A DNA stretch of 10,567 nt from Veillonellaceae bacterium (lineage in GTDB: Bacteria; Bacillota; Negativicutes; Veillonellales; Veillonellaceae): positions 1 through 10,567 of the forward strand of contig CAAFQR010000182.1 in NCBI GenBank assembly GCA_900765165.1, in the 5' to 3' direction. This document shows positions 1 to 6,199 of the stretch, piece after piece; within the stretch, counting starts at the first letter, position 1, and the number at the start of each line of letters is the position of its first letter. The notes below the pieces were generated by a model, which saw only the letters and a program-made list of their open reading frames with translations, was not told the DNA's origin and searched no databases. A program made the position numbers and the translations under genes.

Positions 1-384
1 CGAGACGTTATCGATGCGGTGATTGACCGCTTAGAAGAGCTCGATTATGTGGACGATGCGCGCTTGTCTGACGATGTATTGAAATGGTACATGCGTGAAG
101 GCAAGCACAGCGCGTCGTATATTCGCAATAAAATGTATCAGCGTGGTTTAACCGTTGGTCCTGCGCTAAAGGATTACGATGAAACACTGACGGCGCTTCG
201 CCTAGTGTGGCGCAAATTTCGCGGTGACACGCCTGTGGATGACGCCGTATACCATGAACCGTGGGCCGATGAAGACCGGGTACCCTCTAAAAAAATAGTT
301 AATTTCCTTAAAAACAGAGGCTTTACGCTTTCTGTCATACAGTATGTCGTCTCATTAGACGGGGAAGGCTCGCCTTTTGCTTGA
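1..384 (+). CDS. recX: RecX-family regulatory protein, 3' part only
   Basis: This is the C-terminal part of a RecX-type protein. The frame is open from base 1 and stops with TGA at 382-384, so the N-terminus is outside the window. About 127 residues are visible. The segment DRLEELDYVDDARLSDD followed by a basic helix with IRNKMYQRGL matches the RecX three-helix repeat, in which a short 'LxxLxYxDDxR' helix leads into 'xxIRxxLxxKG'. RecX proteins bind RecA filaments and modulate recombinase activity in the cytoplasm. A GTG at 19 is in frame but lies inside the repeat, so it is not the true start. In many Bacillota recX sits between recA and rny, and rny does follow here; recA would be expected to the left. 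The stop codon lies inside the -35 element of the next promoter. The family call is good; the exact role is inferred from the family. Confidence 0.8.
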   Translation, partial: RDVIDAVIDRLEELDYVDDARLSDDVLKWYMREGKHSASYIRNKMYQRGLTVGPALKDYDETLTALRLVWRKFRGDTPVDDAVYHEPWADEDRVPSKKIVNFLKNRGFTLSVIQYVVSLDGEGSPFA

Positions 385-409
385 CATCAACCCGTGTACA
401 GTCTACAAT
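381..409 (+). promoter_or_regulatory. Sigma-A promoter for rny
   Basis: A perfect -35 TTGACA (381-386) is followed after exactly 17 bases by TACAAT (404-409), one mismatch from the -10 consensus. Transcription would start near 416, giving a leader of about 95-100 bases before rny. The -35 box contains the recX stop codon, so the promoter overlaps the end of recX. Confidence 0.8.
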
Positions 410-470
410 TATTGTAGGCTCTTACCATGAGCTAGTTATAACATCATGTTGATAAAAGACGGCAACCAGG

Positions 471-500
471 AGAAGCCGATTTTCGGCTTCTTACTTTTAT
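471..500 (+). terminator. Hairpin in the rny leader (terminator or attenuator)
   Basis: AGAAGCCGA (471-479) pairs perfectly with TCGGCTTCT (483-491) across a three-base loop, and a T-rich run (TTACTTTTAT) follows. This resembles an intrinsic terminator although the T tract is interrupted. It lies downstream of the rny promoter and directly upstream of the rny ribosome binding site. It could therefore end transcripts coming from recX, attenuate rny, or protect the mRNA 5' end; the sequence alone does not decide. Confidence 0.55.
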
Positions 501-503
501 AAT

Positions 504-512
504 AGGAGGTGA
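504..512 (+). promoter_or_regulatory. Strong ribosome binding site of rny that questions the GTG start
   Basis: AGGAGGTGA (504-512) is a full match to the anti-Shine-Dalgarno sequence. It overlaps the in-frame GTG at 509-511, so that codon cannot be started from this site. The codon at normal distance (8 bases after GGAGG) is ATT at 518-520, in the rny frame. No other purine-rich site lies upstream of the GTG. Confidence 0.7.
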
Positions 513-2053
513 AACTTATTTTAGAGTACAGTATACTTGCAGTCGTAATGGTACTTATCGGTCTCGGTGTCGGCTATTTGATGCGTAAAAATATAGCAGA
601 AGGCAAGCTTAATCAAGCGGAATTGGAAGCAGCGCGTATCATCGCCGATGGGGAACGCGTAGCGGAATCCAAGAAAAAAGAAGCATTGCTGGAAGCCAAA
701 GAAGAAATTCATAAAATTCGTGGTGATGCGGAAAAAGAAAACCGGGATCGCCGAGTAGAGTTACAAAGAATGGAACGACGCATTCTCCAGAAGGAAGAAC
801 ACTTGGATAAGAAGTTGGAAACCTTGGAGAAGAAGGAAGAGTCGTTACAACGCAAAGAACAAGAAGCCAATACGTATCGTGAACGTATCGAAGCGTTATA
901 CGATAAACAGATGGCAGAGCTGGAACGTATTTCCGGCATGACTTTTGAAGAAGCCAAAGGTATTTTACTTTCCAATGTAGAGCAAGAAATTCGTCACGAA
1001 ACAGCGGTAATGGTTAAAGATTTGGAACAGCAGGCGAAAGACGAAGCGGAAAAGAACGCTCGTGAAATCATCGCTGCTTGCATCCAGCGCTGTGCTGCGG
1101 ATCATGTTGCTGAGTCTACGGTATCTGTCGTAGCTCTTCCGAATGATGAAATGAAAGGACGTATTATCGGTCGTGAAGGCCGTAATATTCGCGCCTTGGA
1201 AACCTTGACAGGTATAGATTTAATTATCGATGATACACCGGAAGCGGTTATTCTCTCCGGTTTCGATCCGATTCGTCGTGAAGTAGCTCGTATCGCTCTG
1301 GAAAAACTTATTGTGGACGGACGTATTCATCCGGCCCGCATCGAAGAAATGGTGGGCAAAGCCCGCAAGGAAGTGGACCAGACAATTCGAGATGCCGGCG
1401 AACAGGCAACCTTCGAAGCGGACGTACACGGGTTACACCCGGAAATCGTACGTATCTTGGGTCGCTTAAAGTATCGAACCAGTTACGGTCAAAATGTATT
1501 GAAGCACTCCGTTGAAGTGTCTCATTTGGCCGGTATGATGGCAGCCGAATTAGGTTGCGACGTCACATTAGCTAAGCGTGGCGGTCTGTTGCATGACTTG
1601 GGCAAAGCCCTTGACCATGAAATGGAAGGCTCTCACGTACAGATTGGTGTGGACGTAGCCAAGAAGTATCACGAAAGTGCAGCGGTACAGAACTGTATCG
1701 GTGCGCATCATAACGATGAAGAATTTAAGTCTGTTGAAGCCGTGTTAGTAGCGGCAGCGGATGCTATTTCCGCCGCTCGCCCTGGTGCACGTCGCGAAAC
1801 GTTGGAAAACTACTTAAAACGATTGACCAAATTGGAGGAAATTGCCGAGTCCTTCGAAGGTGTCGAAAAGTGTTTTGCAATTCAAGCAGGACGCGAAATT
1901 CGTGTTATGGTAAAGCCGGATAAGGTTGATGAAGCGGAAGCCGCTCTGTTGGTACGTGAAATTATTAAACGTATCGAAACAGAATTGGAATATCCGGGTC
2001 AGATTAAAGTTGTTATTATTCGCGAAACGCGCGTAGTTGACTATGCAAAATAG
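509..2053 (+). CDS. rny: Ribonuclease Y (membrane-anchored endoribonuclease)
   Basis: RNase Y starts bulk mRNA decay in many Bacillota by endonucleolytic cleavage at the inner face of the membrane. At 514 residues it is close to the usual ~520. Visible in order: an N-terminal transmembrane helix (about residues 6-25, ending in a basic RK pair), a long charged coiled coil (about 30-195, rich in K/E/R), a KH RNA-binding domain with GRIIGREG at 217-224, and an HD phosphohydrolase domain with the catalytic His-Asp at 362-363 in LLHDLGKA. The span given starts at the conventional GTG, but that codon is buried in the ribosome binding site. Initiation at ATT 518, three codons in, fits the spacing better and keeps the membrane helix; ATG at 548 would cut it. 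The gene is monocistronic, bounded by its own promoter and terminator. Function is very secure; the start codon is not. Confidence 0.95.
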   Translation: MKLILEYSILAVVMVLIGLGVGYLMRKNIAEGKLNQAELEAARIIADGERVAESKKKEALLEAKEEIHKIRGDAEKENRDRRVELQRMERRILQKEEHLDKKLETLEKKEESLQRKEQEANTYRERIEALYDKQMAELERISGMTFEEAKGILLSNVEQEIRHETAVMVKDLEQQAKDEAEKNAREIIAACIQRCAADHVAESTVSVVALPNDEMKGRIIGREGRNIRALETLTGIDLIIDDTPEAVILSGFDPIRREVARIALEKLIVDGRIHPARIEEMVGKARKEVDQTIRDAGEQATFEADVHGLHPEIVRILGRLKYRTSYGQNVLKHSVEVSHLAGMMAAELGCDVTLAKRGGLLHDLGKALDHEMEGSHVQIGVDVAKKYHESAAVQNCIGAHHNDEEFKSVEAVLVAAADAISAARPGARRETLENYLKRLTKLEEIAESFEGVEKCFAIQAGREIRVMVKPDKVDEAEAALLVREIIKRIETELEYPGQIKVVIIRETRVVDYAK

Positions 2054-2082
2054 TCCCTAAGCCGTTTGAATACGACGCTTAT

Positions 2083-2125
2083 AAAGATGTCGCAATGAAC
2101 AATTTAGTTCGTTGCGACATCTTTT
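2083..2125 (+). terminator. Rho-independent terminator of rny
   Basis: An 18-base arm (2083-2100) pairs with 2107-2124 across a six-base loop, with one G-U wobble and no other mismatch. The 3' arm ends in a run of five T (2121 CTTTTT). The arms begin with A's and end with T's, so it may also work on the opposite strand. Confidence 0.9.
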
Positions 2126-2149
2126 TGTGGTAAATTGCAAAAAAAATTA

Positions 2150-2191
2150 TTGACAAAGAAGGATTTTTCTATCCTTGTGTAGAAATACTAT
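2150..2191 (+). promoter_or_regulatory. Probable dnaG-rpoD promoter region with inverted repeat
   Basis: A perfect -35-like TTGACA lies at 2150-2155, just after the rny terminator, where the dnaG operon must have its promoter. No good -10 sits 16-18 bases away: TATCCT (2170-2175) is too close, and TACTAT (2186-2191) too far for this -35. AAGGAT (2159-2164) and ATCCTT (2171-2176) form a perfect inverted repeat with a six-base gap within the region, a possible operator. A promoter here is likely from context; the exact boxes are uncertain. Confidence 0.4.
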
Positions 2192-2222
2192 TTAGTAGGT
2201 TTATTTTGCGGGGTGAGAGGAT

Positions 2223-3989
2223 ATGAGCAGACACTTTGATAATCAAGTCATAGAGCAAGTGAAACAGGCCAATGACATCGTGTCCGTAATATCCGAACAC
2301 GTTCCACTGAAAAAGAAGGGGCGTAACTACTGGGGCTGTTGCCCATTTCACAACGAGAAGACGCCCTCCTTCAGCGTGAACCCGGAAAAGGGCTTTTTTT
2401 ATTGTTTCGGTTGTCATGAATCGGGTAATGTGATTAGCTTCTTGATGAAGTATGAAGGGTTAACCTTCCCGGAAGCCTTGGAACGCTTGGCTGACCGGGC
2501 GGCTATCCCCTTGCCGGTGCAAGAAATGTCGGCACAAGAACGACAGCGCCAGGCACATCGTGAAGAGCTGTATCGCGTCAATGATTTAGCAGCGACTTTT
2601 TTCCATAATTGCATGACCAAAACTGAGCTTGGCAAGGTGGGGCTCGCTTATTTCAAACGAAGAGGCTTGTCCGACGAAACCATTGCCAATTTCCGTTTAG
2701 GCTATGCACCGGATGGCTGGGACCGATTGTATCGCGCCTTTAGGGAGCGAGGCATCGACGAACGGCTGTTACTGGAAACTGGTTTGTGCCGCAAGAATAA
2801 TGGCAAAGCGTATGATTATTTCAGAAACCGGGTTATGTTCCCTATATGCGACGGCAAGGGTCGCGTAGTCGGGTTCGGTGGTCGTGTCCTGGACGACAGT
2901 ACGCCGAAGTATTTAAACTCCCCGGAAAATGAAATCTTCAATAAAGGCCATTTGCTGTTTGCTTTTGATAAAGCGTATCGGTCCATTCGCCAGCAACGGC
3001 GAGCCGTGCTCGTAGAAGGCTATATGGACGTAGTCAGTGCCCATGATAAGGGCGTTACCAATGTGGTAGCGTCGTTGGGGACGGCGTACACGAAGGACCA
3101 CGGACGCTTATTGCTGAGGCAGGCCGATGAAATCGTGCTGGCCTATGACATGGACGGCGCAGGGCAAACAGCAGCGCGGCGCGCTATTGAGTTGTTGCAG
3201 GATACGGAATTCAAGGTGCGCGTCTTGGCTATGCCGGATGGCAAGGACCCCGATGATTACGTGCGTAATCACGGCGGACCCGCATTTACGGAGCTAATCG
3301 ACAAGGCTGTAAAGCCTTTTGATTTTCTCTTGAATGCGGCGCTGATTAAACATGACAGCAATGAAATGAGCGGTAAGCAAGCCGTAATGGAGGAAGTATT
3401 CCCCTTTATAGCTGCTACAGCTAATCAAGTGCAACGAGAAAATTATTTGAAGGCATTGGCAATGCCGCTTTGGCTGGATACGGGAACGGTATTTCGCTTG
3501 TTCCGTCAGTATTTGGCCGGTGAATCGGTGCAGTTAGCAACATCCCAGGAGCCGTCGAAGCAGACGGTTAAACCGCCGGATGATGAAGACTGTTTGGTTG
3601 CATTAGCCGTTACTCACGACGCGGCATGGCGGCGAGTACAGCAGTACTTACCGCTAGAAGATATTACCGATGAAACGCATCGTGCCTTACTGCAAAAAGC
3701 AGGACAGGTTATCGAAGCGTATGGCACCCTTGACGGTGCTCGATTGGAGGAACAGTTAACCGAGCCGGAAAGGCAAGCATACGGTCGCTTAATGGTGATG
3801 AGCGACGATGGGTATGACGAAGCGAAAACGGACGGGTACATTAGGTCCGTGCGCCTTGCCTCATTACGTGAACAATATAAAGCACATAGTGTTTTGGCCG
3901 ATCAGCTGAATCGAGCCGGCGACCCTCGTTTTATCGGGGAGTTGCAACGATGTCAAGAGCTTCAGGAGTTAATCAGAAATTGGTCCTGA
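2223..3989 (+). CDS. dnaG: DNA primase
   Basis: DnaG lays down RNA primers at the replication fork together with the DnaB-type helicase. The 588-residue protein is of normal length. The N-terminal zinc-binding domain shows the ligands Cys40, His43, Cys61 and Cys64 (CPFH ... CFGC). The TOPRIM catalytic core has the metal-binding acidic residues Glu265 (in VEGYMD) and Asp309/Asp311 (in YDMDGAG). The poorly conserved C-terminal part from about residue 430 corresponds to the helicase-interacting region. ATG at 2223 is preceded by GGGGTGA (2210-2216) six bases upstream. The gene is followed after 27 bases by rpoD, as in the classic macromolecular-synthesis operon; rpsU, present in the E. coli version, is absent here. 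No truncation or missing catalytic residue is seen. Confidence 0.97.
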   Translation: MSRHFDNQVIEQVKQANDIVSVISEHVPLKKKGRNYWGCCPFHNEKTPSFSVNPEKGFFYCFGCHESGNVISFLMKYEGLTFPEALERLADRAAIPLPVQEMSAQERQRQAHREELYRVNDLAATFFHNCMTKTELGKVGLAYFKRRGLSDETIANFRLGYAPDGWDRLYRAFRERGIDERLLLETGLCRKNNGKAYDYFRNRVMFPICDGKGRVVGFGGRVLDDSTPKYLNSPENEIFNKGHLLFAFDKAYRSIRQQRRAVLVEGYMDVVSAHDKGVTNVVASLGTAYTKDHGRLLLRQADEIVLAYDMDGAGQTAARRAIELLQDTEFKVRVLAMPDGKDPDDYVRNHGGPAFTELIDKAVKPFDFLLNAALIKHDSNEMSGKQAVMEEVFPFIAATANQVQRENYLKALAMPLWLDTGTVFRLFRQYLAGESVQLATSQEPSKQTVKPPDDEDCLVALAVTHDAAWRRVQQYLPLEDITDETHRALLQKAGQVIEAYGTLDGARLEEQLTEPERQAYGRLMVMSDDGYDEAKTDGYIRSVRLASLREQYKAHSVLADQLNRAGDPRFIGELQRCQELQELIRNWS

Positions 3990-4016
3990 AAACTTTGAAT
4001 AGAAAGGAAGAGCGTT

Positions 4017-5180
4017 GTGGCTAAGAAGCAGAATAAATCGCGACTGGAAGAAATAATTGAGCAATTACTGGCGAAAGGTAGAAAAGTGGGTTCCCTGACC
4101 AGTAAGGAGATTACCGATGCTCTTCATGAAGAGGTAGAGCTCACTGCCGAGCAGTTGGATGATATGTATGAAATCCTGCAGAAGAGCAATATTGATGTTA
4201 TCACTGATGATGTGGATAGTGACGTGCCGCAGGAAGATTTAATCGACGACGAGGACGAAAGCGACGATGTGCGCGAAGCGAAGGAAGTTAGCTTAGACTT
4301 AAGCATTCCGGAAGGCGTAAATATCGATGACCCGGTACGCATGTACTTAAAGGAAATCGGTCGTGTGCCTCTGTTGTCTGCTGATGAAGAAATTTGTTTG
4401 GCTCAGCAAATTGAAGCCGGCGCTAAGGATGATGCTAGCTTCAAGGAAATGCGTGAAGGCGAACGCGCTAAGAAGAAATTAATCGATGCCAACCTTCGTT
4501 TGGTAGTTAGTATTGCTAAACGCTACGTTGGTCGTGGCATGTTATTCCTCGATTTGATTCAGGAAGGTAATCTTGGTCTTATCAAGGCAGTAGATAAATT
4601 CGATTACACCAAAGGGTACAAGTTCTCCACGTACGCAACGTGGTGGATTCGTCAGGCCATTACCCGCGCCATTGCGGACCAGGCCCGTACGATCCGTATT
4701 CCGGTACACATGGTGGAAACGATTAATAAGCTTATCCGTATTTCCCGTCAGTTGCTCCAGGATAAGGGGCGCGAACCGTTGCCGGAAGAAATTGCCGAAG
4801 GCATGGGTATTAGCGTAGAACGCGTACGGGAAATTCAGAAGATTGCACAGGAACCGGTTTCTTTGGAAACGCCAATCGGTGAAGAAGAAGATTCCCACTT
4901 GGGCGATTTCATCGAAGACCAGGATGCTATTGCGCCGGATGATGCAGCAAGCTACATTTTGCTCAAAGAACAAATTGAAGATGTATTTGCCTGCTTAACG
5001 GAACGCGAACAGCAGGTATTGGTATTGCGTTTCGGTCTTAAAGACGGCAAGCCGCGTACCCTGGAAGAAGTAGGTCAGCATTTTAACGTTACCCGTGAAC
5101 GTATTCGTCAGATTGAAGGCAAAGCCTTGACGAAATTGCGTAACCGTGGCAAACGCGACAAGATAAAAGATTTTCTCTGA
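4017..5180 (+). CDS. rpoD: RNA polymerase primary sigma factor (SigA/RpoD)
   Basis: This is the housekeeping sigma factor that directs RNA polymerase to TTGACA/TATAAT promoters, matching those seen elsewhere in the window. It has 387 residues, close to Bacillus SigA (about 370). Domains: region 1.1 (about 8-60), an acidic linker rich in Asp/Glu (61-90), region 1.2 (DPVRMYLKEIG, 105-115), region 2 (about 155-225, with RLVVSIAKRY for core binding and YKFSTYATWWIRQAI for -10 recognition and melting), region 3 (about 230-310), and region 4 with the -35-binding helix-turn-helix (TLEEVGQHFNVTRERIRQIE, 348-367). The start is GTG at 4017, supported by AGGAAG (4005-4010) six bases upstream. It follows dnaG by 27 bases and is probably co-transcribed. 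No terminator follows it before the tRNA promoter. Confidence 0.97.
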   Translation: MAKKQNKSRLEEIIEQLLAKGRKVGSLTSKEITDALHEEVELTAEQLDDMYEILQKSNIDVITDDVDSDVPQEDLIDDEDESDDVREAKEVSLDLSIPEGVNIDDPVRMYLKEIGRVPLLSADEEICLAQQIEAGAKDDASFKEMREGERAKKKLIDANLRLVVSIAKRYVGRGMLFLDLIQEGNLGLIKAVDKFDYTKGYKFSTYATWWIRQAITRAIADQARTIRIPVHMVETINKLIRISRQLLQDKGREPLPEEIAEGMGISVERVREIQKIAQEPVSLETPIGEEEDSHLGDFIEDQDAIAPDDAASYILLKEQIEDVFACLTEREQQVLVLRFGLKDGKPRTLEEVGQHFNVTRERIRQIEGKALTKLRNRGKRDKIKDFL

Positions 5181-5185
5181 TTGCA

Positions 5186-5214
5186 TTGACGGTAAGAATC
5201 ATATCCTGTATAAT
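5186..5214 (+). promoter_or_regulatory. Strong promoter of the tRNA gene
   Basis: TTGACG (5186-5191), then 17 bases, then a perfect TATAAT (5209-5214). The start point would be near 5221, about 23 bases before the mature tRNA 5' end. The -35 box begins only five bases after the rpoD stop codon. Confidence 0.88.
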
Positions 5215-5218
5215 GCTT

Positions 5219-5241
5219 AGAGGAATGCGATGAATTCCTCT
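5219..5241 (+). other. Hairpin in the tRNA 5' leader
   Basis: AGAGGAAT (5219-5226) pairs perfectly with ATTCCTCT (5234-5241) across a seven-base loop, ending two bases before the mature tRNA 5' end at 5244. There is no T run after it, so it is not an intrinsic terminator. It may place the RNase P cleavage site or protect the precursor. The duplex contains AGAGGAAT near the predicted start point, so part of the 5' arm may be absent from transcripts made by the tRNA promoter itself. Confidence 0.5.
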
Positions 5242-5243
5242 GC

Positions 5244-5318
5244 GGGCCTATAGCTCAGGGGTAGAGCAACCGGCTCATAACCGGTCGGTCCCTGGTTCGA
5301 TCCCAGGTGGGCCCACCA
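5244..5318 (+). tRNA. tRNA with CAU anticodon, probably tRNA-Ile2 (lysidine type)
   Basis: A complete 75-base cloverleaf with encoded CCA. The acceptor stem GGGCCTA (5244-5250) pairs with TGGGCCC (5308-5314), with one G-U; A73 and CCA follow at 5315-5318. The D arm is GCTC/GAGC with a short seven-base loop; the anticodon arm is ACCGG/CCGGT with loop CTCATAA (anticodon CAT at 5276-5278); the T arm is CCTGG/CCAGG with loop TTCGATC. It is not the initiator: 1-72 is a G-C pair and the anticodon stem lacks the GGG/CCC triplet. Pairs C4-G69 and C5-G68 and the loop CTCATAA agree with tRNA-Ile2, whose C34 is converted to lysidine by TilS so that it reads AUA. Elongator tRNA-Met remains the alternative. 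Position 22 is G, so the neighbouring TrmK product should not methylate this tRNA at A22. Confidence 0.93.
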
Positions 5319-5365
5319 ATAACTTTTTCTAACATATTGATTAGAGGAAGTAATACTGGATTTGT

Positions 5366-5415
5366 GGACTATCCGTTGTCTGTTAATCGGACAAACGGGT
5401 AGTCCTTTTTTCTTT
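5366..5415 (+). terminator. Rho-independent terminator after the tRNA
   Basis: The arm 5366-5382 pairs with 5388-5405 across a five-base loop (TTAAT), with two G-U pairs and one bulged A, and is followed by TTTTTTCTTTT. It lies about 48 bases after the tRNA CCA end. Since nothing else ends the rpoD transcript, it probably serves both rpoD read-through and the tRNA. Confidence 0.9.
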
Positions 5416-5443
5416 TAAATTGTATATATTGGTGACAGTTTTT

Positions 5444-6199
5444 ATGAAATTATCTAAACGACTGGCTGCTGCGTATGATATGGTCCCCAACGCCCGGTGC
5501 ATTGCCGATGTGGGCACGGACCATGGCTATTTGGCAGCCGCATTACTCCAAGGTGGCAAGGCAGATTATGTCATTGCTATCGATGTCAATAAAGGCCCGT
5601 TAGCGACGGCGACGGCGTACCTAAAGGAGCAAGGCTTAGAAGGTCAATCGGAATGCCGCTTAGGCGATGGTTTAACGGTTACGAAGCCCGGTGAGGTAGA
5701 TGTAGCCGTGTTGTGTGGCATGGGTGGCTTCCTCATGGCGGATATTGTAAAAGCAGCGCCACCGGGGATCGGGACGTTTATTTTACAGCCTCAAAATGGC
5801 CATGAAGAGCTGAAGCGCTACCTTTATGACGCCGGCTTTGGCGTTATGGCGGAACGGCTCATTTATGACGGTGGCCATTACTACGAGGTATGGCGCGTCG
5901 AAGCCGGTAAGAGCCAAGAAAGCGTATATGCTAAGTTGCCTGAAGACTCCATTTTATGGGAGCTCGGGGCGCTGATGTACGGCTATACGGTGTCTGAAGG
6001 TGAACCGCCTTTTGCCTCAGATGGGTTACCCGATGGCAGTAAGGGTGGTAAAGACCCGTTATGGGACGAGTACATCGCCCATCGCGTAGCCATGGCGGAA
6101 AAGGCTTTAGCCTCTATTCGCAAGGGCGCCCCGTCACAGCGCCGCGACGAACAGGAACGAGCCATGATAGAATTTTTACGAAAGGTGGCAGCTCTATGA
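5444..6199 (+). CDS. trmK: tRNA (adenine-22-N1)-methyltransferase TrmK
   Basis: TrmK (YqfN family) uses S-adenosylmethionine to make m1A22 in the D-stem region of certain tRNAs, notably those for serine and tyrosine in Bacillus. The 251-residue product starts KLSKRLAAAYDMVP, typical of the family. The SAM-binding motif is DVGTDHGYLA (22-31), followed by an acidic strand end in IAIDVN (45-50), and the characteristic CGMGG (91-95) and ILQPQNG (113-119) segments. The C-terminal part (about 205-251) is a charged helical region. I chose ATG 5444 because GGTGA (5431-5435) stands eight bases upstream; a TTG at 5420 is in frame but has no site and adds non-conserved residues. The stop overlaps the next start as ATGA. 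The pair after the sigma-factor gene is a conserved Bacillota neighbourhood. No clear promoter lies between the preceding terminator and this gene. Confidence 0.92.
   Translation: MKLSKRLAAAYDMVPNARCIADVGTDHGYLAAALLQGGKADYVIAIDVNKGPLATATAYLKEQGLEGQSECRLGDGLTVTKPGEVDVAVLCGMGGFLMADIVKAAPPGIGTFILQPQNGHEELKRYLYDAGFGVMAERLIYDGGHYYEVWRVEAGKSQESVYAKLPEDSILWELGALMYGYTVSEGEPPFASDGLPDGSKGGKDPLWDEYIAHRVAMAEKALASIRKGAPSQRRDEQERAMIEFLRKVAAL

Noticed and set aside
4542..4973. 143-residue minus-strand open frame
   Set aside because: It is the reverse of the conserved rpoD region 2-3 coding sequence; no ribosome binding site, and the translation has no recognisable domain.
5244..5318. Initiator tRNA-fMet
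   Set aside because: The first acceptor pair is G1-C72 rather than a mismatch, and the anticodon stem lacks three consecutive G-C pairs next to the loop.
5420..5443. TTG start at 5420 for trmK
   Set aside because: It has no ribosome binding site, sits at the end of the terminator T run and adds residues not expected in the family.
6061..6195. Longer N-terminus for the Nif3-like protein
   Set aside because: The extension overlaps trmK out of frame and reads as low-complexity basic sequence; ATG 6196 in the ATGA overlap gives a normal family N-terminus.
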